Part shown: positions 17,811 to 25,482 of the stretch, in pieces | How positions within the stretch are numbered: position 1 is the first letter of the stretch | Layout: the number at the start of each line of letters is the position of its first letter | Origin: Oligoflexia bacterium | Lineage (GTDB): Bacteria; Bdellovibrionota; UBA1018 | Reading direction: 5' to 3' | Assembly (NCBI GenBank): GCA_023700925.1 | Contig: JAMPXZ010000004.1 | Location: forward strand, 1-41,701 | Length of the DNA: 41,701 nucleotides | Notes under the pieces: model-generated | Told to the model about the DNA's origin: nothing | The model's input: only the letters and a program-made list of their open reading frames with translations | Database searches by the model: none | Position numbers and translations under genes: made by a program

Positions 17811-19237
17811 GGGTTGCCTCCGGATTTTTTCAGGGAAAGGGCGCGATCGATGCGGGCCCGATGCCTGCGATCGCGATGAATCTTGCCTTCGAGAATGCGC
17901 GGCTGGGCACCGGCGAACTCCGGGAACTCGCGCGCGAGCCCGGCCGCGCGAGGCGCGACGCCCTCACCGATGAGCCAGCGAACCCCCTCGCGGTCGACGT
18001 GCACGAAGCTCTTGCTCGAATTCAGGTAAGAATAGACCCGCTGCTCGAGCTCAAAGTCCGAGAGCGCCTGCGACGAGCGCCCCGAATACCACCAGCCCGG
18101 CGCGCCCGCGAGCGTCCGGACGCGATCGCCCATGAAATGCCAAAGCGTCCCGTCCGCGTCGGTTCGCTTGTTGAGCCGGGTCTCTTCCTCGTTGCCGAGG
18201 TAAGCCGGGCAGACGTGGGCGCCCGCGACCCAAAGCCCGTCCTCGCGCACGTCGGCGCGAATTTCCGGCACGGGCGCTCCGAGGTAGAGCGTTTGAAAAT
18301 AACCACGCTCCTGGCTTATCCGCACCGCCTCGCGGGCATCGCAATGAGCCACGGGCTCGGCCTCGCTGCTGCCGTAGACATGCGTGAAGCGCGCGTCGGG
18401 CCAGCGCCGGAACGCCTCCTCGAAGATCCACCGATCCGTGAGCGCGCCGCCCACATGGATGGAGCGAAGCGAAGGCAGCCGCGCCTCGCGGAAGAGCCGA
18501 AGCAGAAAGGCCGGGCCGCAGGTCAACGACTGGGGCGCCAGCGGCGGAGGCAACGAATCGAGCATCCTGAGGTGCGCGCTTTTCCAAGCGGACGGAACGA
18601 TGACCGAGGGCCTCCCGGAGGCGAGGTTCGCCAGCGCGAAGTTGGCGAAAATAGTCAGATCCCCACCCGTGTGCCGATCCAGCTCCAGATGGCGCGCCAG
18701 AACCTCGTGTTGCTTGACCAGATAGCCCTGGCTTCGCACCACGCCTTTGGGTCGGCCGGTCGTCCCGGAGGTGAAGGTGATGATTCCCGGAGCGGCCGGA
18801 TCAGCCTCTTCGACCCGCAGGTCCGCGCTCGCGCTCGCGCGCGCCACGGCCGAGACCGAAACCCAGCGTGGAATCGCGCGGATGGCCGAGGAGCGAAGGC
18901 CCCAGGCCCGGCCAAGCCAGTTCGTCAGAAAAAGCCGCGGTTTCACCAATCCTACCGCGTGATTGATGCGCGTAACCGGCATCCACGGTTCCACCAGAAT
19001 GACCGAAGCTCCGAGCGAGAGCACGGCTGTCACGATCGCATAGAGGCGCGGCCCCAGCTCGTCCACGAGCAGGACCGAATCCCCCGGGCGCAACCCTTCG
19101 GCCACGCAGAGGCGCTGCGCCCGCGCCGCGAGCGACCGCAGCTCGCCAAACGAGACGGCGCCGCCGGAGGGAAGCCAGAGCGCCGGAAGGTCAGGGCGCC
19201 TGCGCGCGTTGACGAGAAAGAGCTCGGTGCAATTCAT
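17807..19237 (-). CDS. AMP-dependent acyl-activating enzyme (ANL superfamily, OleC-like features)
   Basis: 476 residues from ATG 19237, preceded by AGGA about five nt upstream; the longer frame to 19384 would run into the divergent gene. The P-loop is TFTSGTTGRPKG (154-165), and YGSSEAE gives the A5 motif. The hinge region reads DGTLWHFMGDRV, then WYSGRSSQ, close to the WHxMGD...CGRK pattern of OleC, the beta-lactone synthetase of olefin clusters. No OleA or OleB is in view. The protein would adenylate a carboxylate, probably fatty, for transfer to a partner. The C-terminal lid is short, ending in GKIHRDRRHRARID. It is first in the six-gene operon. Confidence 0.8.
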   Translation of the reverse strand: MNCTELFLVNARRRPDLPALWLPSGGAVSFGELRSLAARAQRLCVAEGLRPGDSVLLVDELGPRLYAIVTAVLSLGASVILVEPWMPVTRINHAVGLVKPRLFLTNWLGRAWGLRSSAIRAIPRWVSVSAVARASASADLRVEEADPAAPGIITFTSGTTGRPKGVVRSQGYLVKQHEVLARHLELDRHTGGDLTIFANFALANLASGRPSVIVPSAWKSAHLRMLDSLPPPLAPQSLTCGPAFLLRLFREARLPSLRSIHVGGALTDRWIFEEAFRRWPDARFTHVYGSSEAEPVAHCDAREAVRISQERGYFQTLYLGAPVPEIRADVREDGLWVAGAHVCPAYLGNEEETRLNKRTDADGTLWHFMGDRVRTLAGAPGWWYSGRSSQALSDFELEQRVYSYLNSSKSFVHVDREGVRWLIGEGVAPRAAGLAREFPEFAGAQPRILEGKIHRDRRHRARIDRALSLKKSGGNP

Positions 19238-19246
19238 AGTTCCTGT

Positions 19247-19275
19247 TTGCCCCGGAGAGGAGACGTGCCTAGAAT
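19247..19275 (+). promoter_or_regulatory. Candidate promoter for the plus arm within the 44-nt divergent gap
   Basis: TAGAAT at 19270-19275 looks like a -10 box, with TTTGCC 17 nt upstream (19247-19252) as a weak -35. The predicted start of transcription would fall at or next to the ATG at 19282, which has no clear ribosome-binding site in front. This would imply a leaderless message. Both arms must share this very short control region (19238-19281). The match is modest. Confidence 0.35.
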
Positions 19276-19281
19276 TGAAAG

Positions 19282-20022
19282 ATGCCGATCGGTTCCTGGA
19301 GAGTATATCAGAGCACCCTCGTCTTTCTAGGGCTTTGCGCCCTGGCTGGCGCCCCCGGGCCGGCCTCCGCCGCACCCAAGACACCCGAGCAGTGCCTGGC
19401 GCTGGCCGACGCCATCCGCAACCCGGGCGAAACCTACAAGATGCGGGTTCAGATCAGCTCCGAGGACTCCGAGCAGGTCCTGGACGTCACTCTCAAGGGT
19501 CGCGACAAGACCTTGATCGCCACGCGCGCCCCCGCGCGCGATCTCGGTCGCAACATGCTGATGCTCGATCGGGATTTCTACGCTTATGTCCCGAATCTCA
19601 AACGCTCGGTACGGCTCTCGCTCGCCCAGAAGCTTCTCGGCCAGGTCGCCAACGGTGACATCGCGCGGACGCGCTGGTCCGGCGACTACCGCGCGAGCTA
19701 CGAGAAGGCTACCGCGGCCAAGGAGCTGCAGCTTCTGCTCGACGGCGTGAAACCCAACCTCACCTACCAGAAAATCCGGCTCTGGACCGAGGAGGACACC
19801 TGCCGCCCGCTGCGCGCGGAGTACCTCTCACTCGACGGCAGGAGCGTGCTCAAGACCGCCGCATTCGAGGCCTACCAGCCTCTGGCAGGGCAGGAACGCC
19901 CGACCCGGATCCGGATCCGCGATACCGGAGGGAAGACGAGTACCATCGCCATCAGGAGCATGGAAACCGTGACCCTTTCGGACTCCTTCTTCACCGAAAA
20001 GAACATGGAAACCGTGCGATGA
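19282..20022 (+). CDS. LolA-like outer-membrane lipoprotein-sorting family protein
   Basis: 246 residues with a signal peptide (about 1-30, ending PASA-A). The mature part shows the fold signature of the LolA-like sorting family: RNMLMLDRDFYAYVPNLKR followed by RLSLAQKLLGQVANGDIAR and then WSGDYRASYE. These are periplasmic, half-barrel proteins that bind lipid tails. Family members often sit with RND/MMPL or FtsX-type transporters and an outer-membrane beta-barrel, exactly as here. It starts 44 nt from the divergent operon and overlaps the next gene by ATGA (20019-20022). It probably ferries the product from the ABC exporter towards the outer membrane. Confidence 0.85.
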   Translation: MPIGSWRVYQSTLVFLGLCALAGAPGPASAAPKTPEQCLALADAIRNPGETYKMRVQISSEDSEQVLDVTLKGRDKTLIATRAPARDLGRNMLMLDRDFYAYVPNLKRSVRLSLAQKLLGQVANGDIARTRWSGDYRASYEKATAAKELQLLLDGVKPNLTYQKIRLWTEEDTCRPLRAEYLSLDGRSVLKTAAFEAYQPLAGQERPTRIRIRDTGGKTSTIAIRSMETVTLSDSFFTEKNMETVR

Positions 20023-21146
20023 TCCTCGCGCTCTGCACGCTCCTCATCGGCGCGACTCCCGCGCTCGCGGGCTTCTCGACGGAGCTTGCGCTCCATCCCC
20101 GCCTCGAATCCATCTGGAGCGCCGCAAGTGAGTCGAGCCATTCTCAGCGGGGGGTCCTCAAGGCCGAAGGACGCTGGAGCTGGGGCGCGTTCCAGGTTTT
20201 TGGCGAAGGGTTCGTCGAAGGCGACCTCGCCAAGACGCCCGCGCTTCAACGCCGGAGCCGCAGCTCGGCCATCCTCCAGGAGCTCTACGGCGAGTTCAAG
20301 CTCAAGGACGGCGATCTCATCTTACGCGCGGGGCTGCAGGCCGTGCGCTGGAGCGATGGCTGGGTGCTACCCTCGCTCGATCTTTGGACCGCGCGACGCT
20401 ACAACCGCCTCTTTCTGGATCCCACCTCCGAACAGCTCGTTCATCCGGCCGGAGTGCTTCTCATCTGGAATTCGGCGGCCCTCTCCTCGGAGCTTTCCGC
20501 GTTCGTGAACGTCAAGCCCGCCGAAGACCGCCTTCCCGAGCCGCTGCCCGAGAAGCTCGAGGAAAAGGGCCCCGCCTTTGGCTTTCGCGCCAAGACACGC
20601 CTCGGGGGCTTTGATCTGACCGCGGTGGGCGCGCTCACCCGCGAGCCCGGCAGCGCGGACGTAACCGGCGGCGCCGCCGACGGGAGACGCCTGCAGCTCG
20701 GAGCCTCCGTCAACTACGCGCTCGACGCCTGGGTACCGCGCCTGGAGCTCGGCACGCGCGGCGAGCGCGAGTTCTACGGCTCCTTCGGCGCCGACTTTTT
20801 CCCCTCGGCCGACGGGCTCGGTGATGGTAGCTGGAGCCTTTCGCTCCTTCCGCAGCTCACCACCTGGCGCACCGGCTCGGAGTCCCGCCAGCTCGGCTAT
20901 CTCGCGCTTCGCCTTTCGAATGAGGCGAACGCCTGGGAGCTCCAAGGCTACCGCGAGCTTGCCGACACCGGAGATCAGTTCCTGTCCCTGCTTTACAAAC
21001 GCGCGTTCCGCGCGCCAGCGGAGCTCGAGGCATCCGTTTTCGCCCAGAATTACGATGGTCCCCCTCAGTCGCTCTTCGGTATCTACGAGGAGCTGCTCGG
21101 AGGTTATGCCGTCGGCATTCGACTGGAGGCTCATGGCGTACTTTGA
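20019..21146 (+). CDS. Outer-membrane beta-barrel protein of the export cluster
   Basis: 375 residues. A short signal peptide (MILALCTLLIGATPALA-G) precedes alternating hydrophobic/polar strands with many aromatic girdle residues through the whole length. RAGLQAVRWSDGWVLPSLDL is the best conserved-looking stretch. It resembles barrel proteins found next to LolA-like sorting genes (DUF1302-like), though I cannot name the family firmly. The last strand does not end in a clear C-terminal phenylalanine (EAHGVL). It overlaps the LolA-like stop by 4 nt and the BtaA-like start by 14 nt, so the three are co-translated. A role as outer-membrane receiver or pore is inference. Confidence 0.75.
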   Translation: MILALCTLLIGATPALAGFSTELALHPRLESIWSAASESSHSQRGVLKAEGRWSWGAFQVFGEGFVEGDLAKTPALQRRSRSSAILQELYGEFKLKDGDLILRAGLQAVRWSDGWVLPSLDLWTARRYNRLFLDPTSEQLVHPAGVLLIWNSAALSSELSAFVNVKPAEDRLPEPLPEKLEEKGPAFGFRAKTRLGGFDLTAVGALTREPGSADVTGGAADGRRLQLGASVNYALDAWVPRLELGTRGEREFYGSFGADFFPSADGLGDGSWSLSLLPQLTTWRTGSESRQLGYLALRLSNEANAWELQGYRELADTGDQFLSLLYKRAFRAPAELEASVFAQNYDGPPQSLFGIYEELLGGYAVGIRLEAHGVL

Positions 21147-22242
21147 AAAGCTGAACTACACCCTTTCGAACGAAGACACCCGCGTGGAGTACGCGCTTCT
21201 TCCTCCGGGGGCAAAGCGCGTCTTCGCGATCGCCGGCTCGGGCGCCCGCGTCCTGCCGCTCATCGCGCGCAACCCCGAGGAGCTCGAGATCGTCGATCTG
21301 TCACGCGCCCAGCTGGATCTGTGCGAGCTCAGGGTCGCGGCCGCGCGCGCGCTCAGCTATCCGGAGTTCCTCTTCTTCCTGGGTTACCGCGGCGGGATCG
21401 CCGCGCCTGCCGAGGTCGAAACCGACGTCAGCGACGACCGCATGGCGCTCTTTCAGCGCCTGGAGCTTTCGCCTTCCTGCCGCGAGTTCTGGCTCTCGTG
21501 CGCCGCTCAGTGGCAGCCGCGCGGCTTCATCCTGCTCGGCAAGTGGGAGAGCCACTTTCAGGCGCTGGGTAAGCTGTTTCGTCAGGGTTTCCGGATGAAC
21601 TTCCGCCCCATCTTCGAGGCCCAGAGCCTGGAGGAGCAGCAGGCGCTTTACCGGAAACATTGGAAGCCGACGCTCTTCCGCAACTTCCTGCGCATGGCGG
21701 CGAGCGAGCTCGTGTTCAACAAGTTCCTGTACCACGGCCACTTCTCGGGCGCCTCGGCGGTCAAAACCGAGTCGCGGCCGCCGTGGAAATTTCTCGATGA
21801 CGAGTTCCGCCGGCTCTTCACGACCAAGCTGGTGCGGAAGAACTACTTTCTCCAGGTGCTGTTCCTGGGAGGCATTCACTTCGAGGAAGGGCTGCCTCTC
21901 GAGGCGCGCCCCGAGATCGTCGAGGCCGTGCGCGCATCGCGTACCCGCCTCGTCACCACGCAAGGCAACCTGCTCGAGGTTCTTCCGACGAAGCCTTTCG
22001 ACTTCCTCTCGCTTTCGGACACGATCTCTTATCTTCCCGAAGACGCGGCGACCGAGCTCCTTCAAAAGCTCCACCCCGCAACGCCCGCGGGAAGCCGGGC
22101 GGTGATTCGCTCGTTCCTGCGCGCGCCGACCCAGCTCCGTCAGGACGGCTGGGAGCTCGACACGCAAGAATGCCGCAAGGCTTTTGAGCGCGACGGAACG
22201 GGAGTCTACCGGTTCTTCATCTACCGCAAGACCGCGGGCTGA
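21133..22242 (+). CDS. BtaA/DUF3419-like S-adenosylmethionine:lipid 3-amino-3-carboxypropyltransferase
   Basis: 369 residues from ATG 21133. The SAM-binding motif FAIAGSGARVLPLI (31-44) is followed by LEIVDLSRAQLDLCELRVAAARAL (51-74, shown in parts), which is the hallmark of the BtaA family. The later SLSDTISYLPEDAA segment and the C-terminal FLRAP fit too. BtaA attaches the aminocarboxypropyl group of SAM to diacylglycerol to form a homoserine ether lipid; BtaB then N-methylates it. No BtaB gene is present, so a betaine lipid is not necessarily the product. Location at the end of a lipid-export arm suggests the acceptor is the transported or newly built lipid. Confidence 0.75.
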   Translation: MAYFEKLNYTLSNEDTRVEYALLPPGAKRVFAIAGSGARVLPLIARNPEELEIVDLSRAQLDLCELRVAAARALSYPEFLFFLGYRGGIAAPAEVETDVSDDRMALFQRLELSPSCREFWLSCAAQWQPRGFILLGKWESHFQALGKLFRQGFRMNFRPIFEAQSLEEQQALYRKHWKPTLFRNFLRMAASELVFNKFLYHGHFSGASAVKTESRPPWKFLDDEFRRLFTTKLVRKNYFLQVLFLGGIHFEEGLPLEARPEIVEAVRASRTRLVTTQGNLLEVLPTKPFDFLSLSDTISYLPEDAATELLQKLHPATPAGSRAVIRSFLRAPTQLRQDGWELDTQECRKAFERDGTGVYRFFIYRKTAG

Positions 22243-22245
22243 AGC

Positions 22246-22446
22246 TTAGCGCTTCTCGAAGCATTCGCGGACGCAGGCCTTGAGCGCGTAAGAAGGCTGC
22301 TCATAAGCCGCAACGCAGCTCTGCACGCAGGCCTGGATCGCAGCCTCTTCCTCAGGAGTCCTTTCGATCGTAGCGACCTCCTCGTCGTGGGCGAAGGCCG
22401 AGACGGACATCATCAGAAGGGCGAAACAAAAAGCGATTTTCTTCAT
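22246..22446 (-). CDS. Small secreted protein with twin CX3C motif
   Basis: 66 residues from ATG 22446, with AGGAGA six nt upstream. The signal peptide is residues 1-19 (ending SAFA-H), and the mature protein is about 47 residues. Four cysteines, C40, C44, C58 and C62, form CX3C-X13-CX3C in what is predicted as a helical hairpin stapled by two disulfides, like the small Tim or CHCH architecture. I know no bacterial family name for it. The mature part is acidic before the cysteines. It converges with the BtaA-like gene, 3 nt apart. Confidence 0.7.
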   Translation of the reverse strand: MKKIAFCFALLMMSVSAFAHDEEVATIERTPEEEAAIQACVQSCVAAYEQPSYALKACVRECFEKR

Positions 22447-22597
22447 AAATTCTCCTGGGAACTCAAATGGTTGATGGGCAAGTACCACTCATTTTGACGC
22501 AATGCAACAAGAAATTGAAATCTTCACCAGCCCTGCGCCTCAACCTGGTCAGACGACCTCATTCAAGGCTCTTCACGGATTTCACGATAAGACTGAT

Positions 22598-24196
22598 ATG
22601 GCATGCCGGCCTCACCTTGCACTCTTGAGCATCATGATCGGCGCAGCGGTACACGCCCAGAGCGCGGCCGCATCGGGGCCTTGTGAACTTCCCGCTCTCG
22701 GAAGTCTCCCGCTCGCCCCGAGCGTGGTGGGCGATCTGGAGCTGCTCTCCCATCAGAGCTTCCGGCTCGGAAGACAGCAGAGCGATCTGGATTCCCTCTT
22801 CCTCTTCGAAGCCAGCGAGGATGCAAACGGAGCACACGCGGTATCGCGCCCCTTCCAAGACAACTCCTCCCAAAGTCGCGAGGAGCTGCGCAAGATCTAC
22901 AGCCTCTTCTTGATCGCCAGCGACAACCGTCCGTGGACCCCGGAGCAGCTCACCGCCGCCGACCTCTCGCCCCGAGGCAAGCTCCTGCTCGTGTCGATGA
23001 TCTCCGAGCTCAGGTCCATCCCGCTCCGCAGCCGCCTCACGGATCTCGGTTTTTCGCCGGTACCCGGGAGCGATCCGCTCGTCTTCCGCGATCCGGAGAA
23101 CGACAAGTTCTACGTCCTCACCGGCAAGTCCGTCATCGGCACCCCTCACAAGGACGCGCGCAAAGCGCAGGCCCTCGCGCTCTCGGTCACGGGTCCGCGC
23201 AACCCGTCGGCGCCGAACTCCCTCTTCGCCCCGAGCGCGGCGCGCTGGGTCTACTCGCGCATCGCCTCGGAGCCGACGACGATCAAGCCCATGAGCGAGA
23301 TCAAGCTCCACCTCGAGGCACCGAACGATGGAAGCCGGGCCGTCTCCGCGTCCCTCGGAGACCTTTCGGCGTGGCATGCGGACTCGCCGCCAACGGCCAA
23401 GCCCAAGGTCGCGGTGGATGCCGTCGTCGAGCGACGCGAGGATCCCACGCCCGCCGAGCAGCGCTTCGCCGATGATTTCCTCGAGCGCACGACCGCCGCC
23501 GACTCGATGGCCGCGCTCAACGGCGAGCTTCCTTCCAAGCGCGCCCGGACTGGCTTGAGCGAGCAGTACGACGCCACCCTCGTCAAAGACGGCGTCCAGG
23601 GCACCTACAAAGTCGTCGACGGCAACAACGCGGCCCGCTTCCAGGCCGAGACCGTCCTGAATCCCCTGACCAACCAGCATCGCTGGGCCGCGTGCGTGAA
23701 CGATCCGTATGATCCCACGAATCCGGACGCCGTCACCCGCTACTGCCTCGAACGCAGGCAGGAGACGCCGGAGAACTTCCAGCAGGTCGTGCGAATCGAA
23801 ACCGGTACCGGGAAAAGCCGCGATCTATCCGAGCTCGAGCTCAGCGCCAAGGCCGAGGTCCGCTACGCCGAAACAGAAGGCCAGTTCCTGAGCATCGGCA
23901 AGGTCGAGCGGGCCGAGACCAAGCTCAGCGCGCATGTGGCGAGAAACGCCTCGCTGCCAGGTCTTCCGGCCAACACCCGCCTTTTTGCCAGGGCCGAAGT
24001 GACCAAGCCCGCAAAGGCCGACGCAAGCGAAACCCGCGAAGGCAATGTCGGCACCCGCTTCTGCATGGGCCGCACGGACTGCCTCGATCTCACGTACAAG
24101 GTGACCGAGACCGTGTCGCCCGCCTCGATTGCGTCGACGAAGAATAACACGTCGCGAGACCGGACGATCGGCCTGGTCTACACGATCACCTGGTAG
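22598..24196 (+). CDS. Large secreted protein of unknown function
   Basis: 532 residues from ATG 22598. This start yields a signal peptide (MACRPHLALLSIMIGAAVHA-Q); upstream in-frame starts at 22502 do not. The mature protein is polar, rich in Glu, Ala and Thr, with a cysteine pair near the C-terminus (FCMGRTDCL) and another around CVNDPYDP...YCLERR. The last residues, IGLVYTITW, alternate and end in an aromatic, as outer-membrane strands do, so a surface or outer-membrane location is possible. No family is recognised. It is divergent from the twin-CX3C gene across about 150 nt. Confidence 0.75.
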   Translation: MACRPHLALLSIMIGAAVHAQSAAASGPCELPALGSLPLAPSVVGDLELLSHQSFRLGRQQSDLDSLFLFEASEDANGAHAVSRPFQDNSSQSREELRKIYSLFLIASDNRPWTPEQLTAADLSPRGKLLLVSMISELRSIPLRSRLTDLGFSPVPGSDPLVFRDPENDKFYVLTGKSVIGTPHKDARKAQALALSVTGPRNPSAPNSLFAPSAARWVYSRIASEPTTIKPMSEIKLHLEAPNDGSRAVSASLGDLSAWHADSPPTAKPKVAVDAVVERREDPTPAEQRFADDFLERTTAADSMAALNGELPSKRARTGLSEQYDATLVKDGVQGTYKVVDGNNAARFQAETVLNPLTNQHRWAACVNDPYDPTNPDAVTRYCLERRQETPENFQQVVRIETGTGKSRDLSELELSAKAEVRYAETEGQFLSIGKVERAETKLSAHVARNASLPGLPANTRLFARAEVTKPAKADASETREGNVGTRFCMGRTDCLDLTYKVTETVSPASIASTKNNTSRDRTIGLVYTITW

Positions 24197-24207
24197 ACAG
24201 ACTCGCG

Positions 24208-24756
24208 TCAGAGCTTCGAATAAGGCGGAAGCTCGGTCGCGATGGTCCGGCCACGATCCGCCGGAGTATCGCCCGTCTGGGCCAGCACGATTCCCGCGAG
24301 CCTGAGAACCTCGCGCTGAATCAGGCGCTCGCGCGCCAGCGGCTCGCGCGGAAGCTCGGCCGCGCGAGCCTTCTCGTCAAAGACGCGATCATAGATCCTT
24401 TTGCGGAAGAAACCGACGTTGCGGCCCACCGCCACGCGTGCCGCCCTCCGGTAGCGCTTGGCGAAGAAGAGCCCCTGGCGCTGCCGCGGGCCGGTGAAAT
24501 CGATGAACAGGTCCACCGTTTCCGGCGCGGTCGGTCCGATCGGCTTGCCATTGGTCGTGATGAAGAACACGGCGGCCTCGGGATAGACGAGCAGCACCTT
24601 CTGCCGCAACGCCTCCATATCGTAGACCATCGCGGTCGCCGAAAGGACGATCAGGACCGTACGAACGCCCGGAATCCGCTGCGCGCGCAGGCGTTCCTGC
24701 TCGCCCATGATGGACAAAAATACCTCGGATTCACCATCGAGTTGAGTGGTGCTCAT
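24208..24756 (-). CDS. Unknown protein resembling the N-terminal half of a GT9 glycosyltransferase
   Basis: 182 residues. GVRTVLIVLSATAMVYDMEA, then VLLVYPEAAVFFITTN and VDLFIDFTGPRQRQ, followed by ARVAVGRNVGFFRKRIYDR, follow the order of N-terminal motifs in heptosyltransferase-like GT9 enzymes (nucleating strand, rising yP.A.i strand, vDl.iDlqg, iGf). The nucleotide-sugar-binding C-terminal domain is absent, so it is unlikely to be a full glycosyltransferase. The resemblance is weak and from memory. It converges on the large secreted protein gene (11 nt) and is divergent from elbB (41 nt). Confidence 0.6.
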   Translation of the reverse strand: MSTTQLDGESEVFLSIMGEQERLRAQRIPGVRTVLIVLSATAMVYDMEALRQKVLLVYPEAAVFFITTNGKPIGPTAPETVDLFIDFTGPRQRQGLFFAKRYRRAARVAVGRNVGFFRKRIYDRVFDEKARAAELPREPLARERLIQREVLRLAGIVLAQTGDTPADRGRTIATELPPYSKL

Positions 24757-24797
24757 CGGGGTTAAACTTTGGCACGACTTGCGCTAGTTTGACAAAC

Positions 24798-25469
24798 ATG
24801 AAAGTCGCCGTCGTTTTGTGTGGAAGCGGGTTCAAGGATGGAAGCGAAATTCGGGAGTCCGTCGGAGTGCTCTGGGCCCTGAGCCACCACCCCGTCGAGG
24901 TGCAGTGCTTCGCCCCTGATGCCCCGCAAGAAGAGGTCGTCAACTGCCTGACCGGGCAAACCATGAGCGGCGAGACGCGCAACATGCTCGTCGAGGCGGC
25001 GCGGATCGCGCGTGGCCAGGTGCGGCCGCTCACGGAGCTTCGGCCCGAGGACTTCGACGCGATCATTCTGCCGGGAGGCTTCGGCGCGGCGAAGAACCTC
25101 TGCTCTTTCGCCTCCGAAGGCTCGCGAGCGACGGTCCGACCGGAGCTCGCGGCCATTCTGCGGGGGATGTACGCCGCGCGCAAGCCCATCGGCGCCGTCT
25201 GCATCGCGCCCGCGATCGTCGCGCTCGCGCTCAAGGGCGAAAAACTCGAGCTCACGGTCGGGACCCGCTGCGAGACCTCCGAGGAGCTCGAAAAGCTCGG
25301 CCACCGCCACATCGAGCGCCGAGCCCACGAGTGCCACGTCGATGAGGCTCACCGCGTGGTCACCACGCCGGCCTACATGCAGGACCGCGCGCCGCTTCAC
25401 GAGATTTTCACCGGAATCCGCGCCCTGGTCGACGAGGTGGTGCGTCTCGGCCGGGCGCCTTCCGCGTAA
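24798..25469 (+). CDS. elbB: ElbB, DJ-1/PfpI-superfamily glyoxalase-like protein
   Basis: 223 residues from ATG 24798. The family's N-terminus MKVAVVLCGSGFKDGSEIRE is nearly canonical. AIILPGGFGAAKNL follows, and the nucleophile elbow GAVCIAPAI places Cys in the DJ-1 catalytic position. TPAYM and a late acidic helix complete the family pattern. E. coli ElbB has been linked to isoprenoid metabolism and shown to have glyoxalase-type activity. A nearby UbiA gene makes the old isoprenoid label tempting, but nothing in the sequence ties the two together. It converges with rlmL, leaving 13 nt. Confidence 0.93.
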   Translation: MKVAVVLCGSGFKDGSEIRESVGVLWALSHHPVEVQCFAPDAPQEEVVNCLTGQTMSGETRNMLVEAARIARGQVRPLTELRPEDFDAIILPGGFGAAKNLCSFASEGSRATVRPELAAILRGMYAARKPIGAVCIAPAIVALALKGEKLELTVGTRCETSEELEKLGHRHIERRAHECHVDEAHRVVTTPAYMQDRAPLHEIFTGIRALVDEVVRLGRAPSA

Positions 25470-25482
25470 CCTTAGCTTTGCC

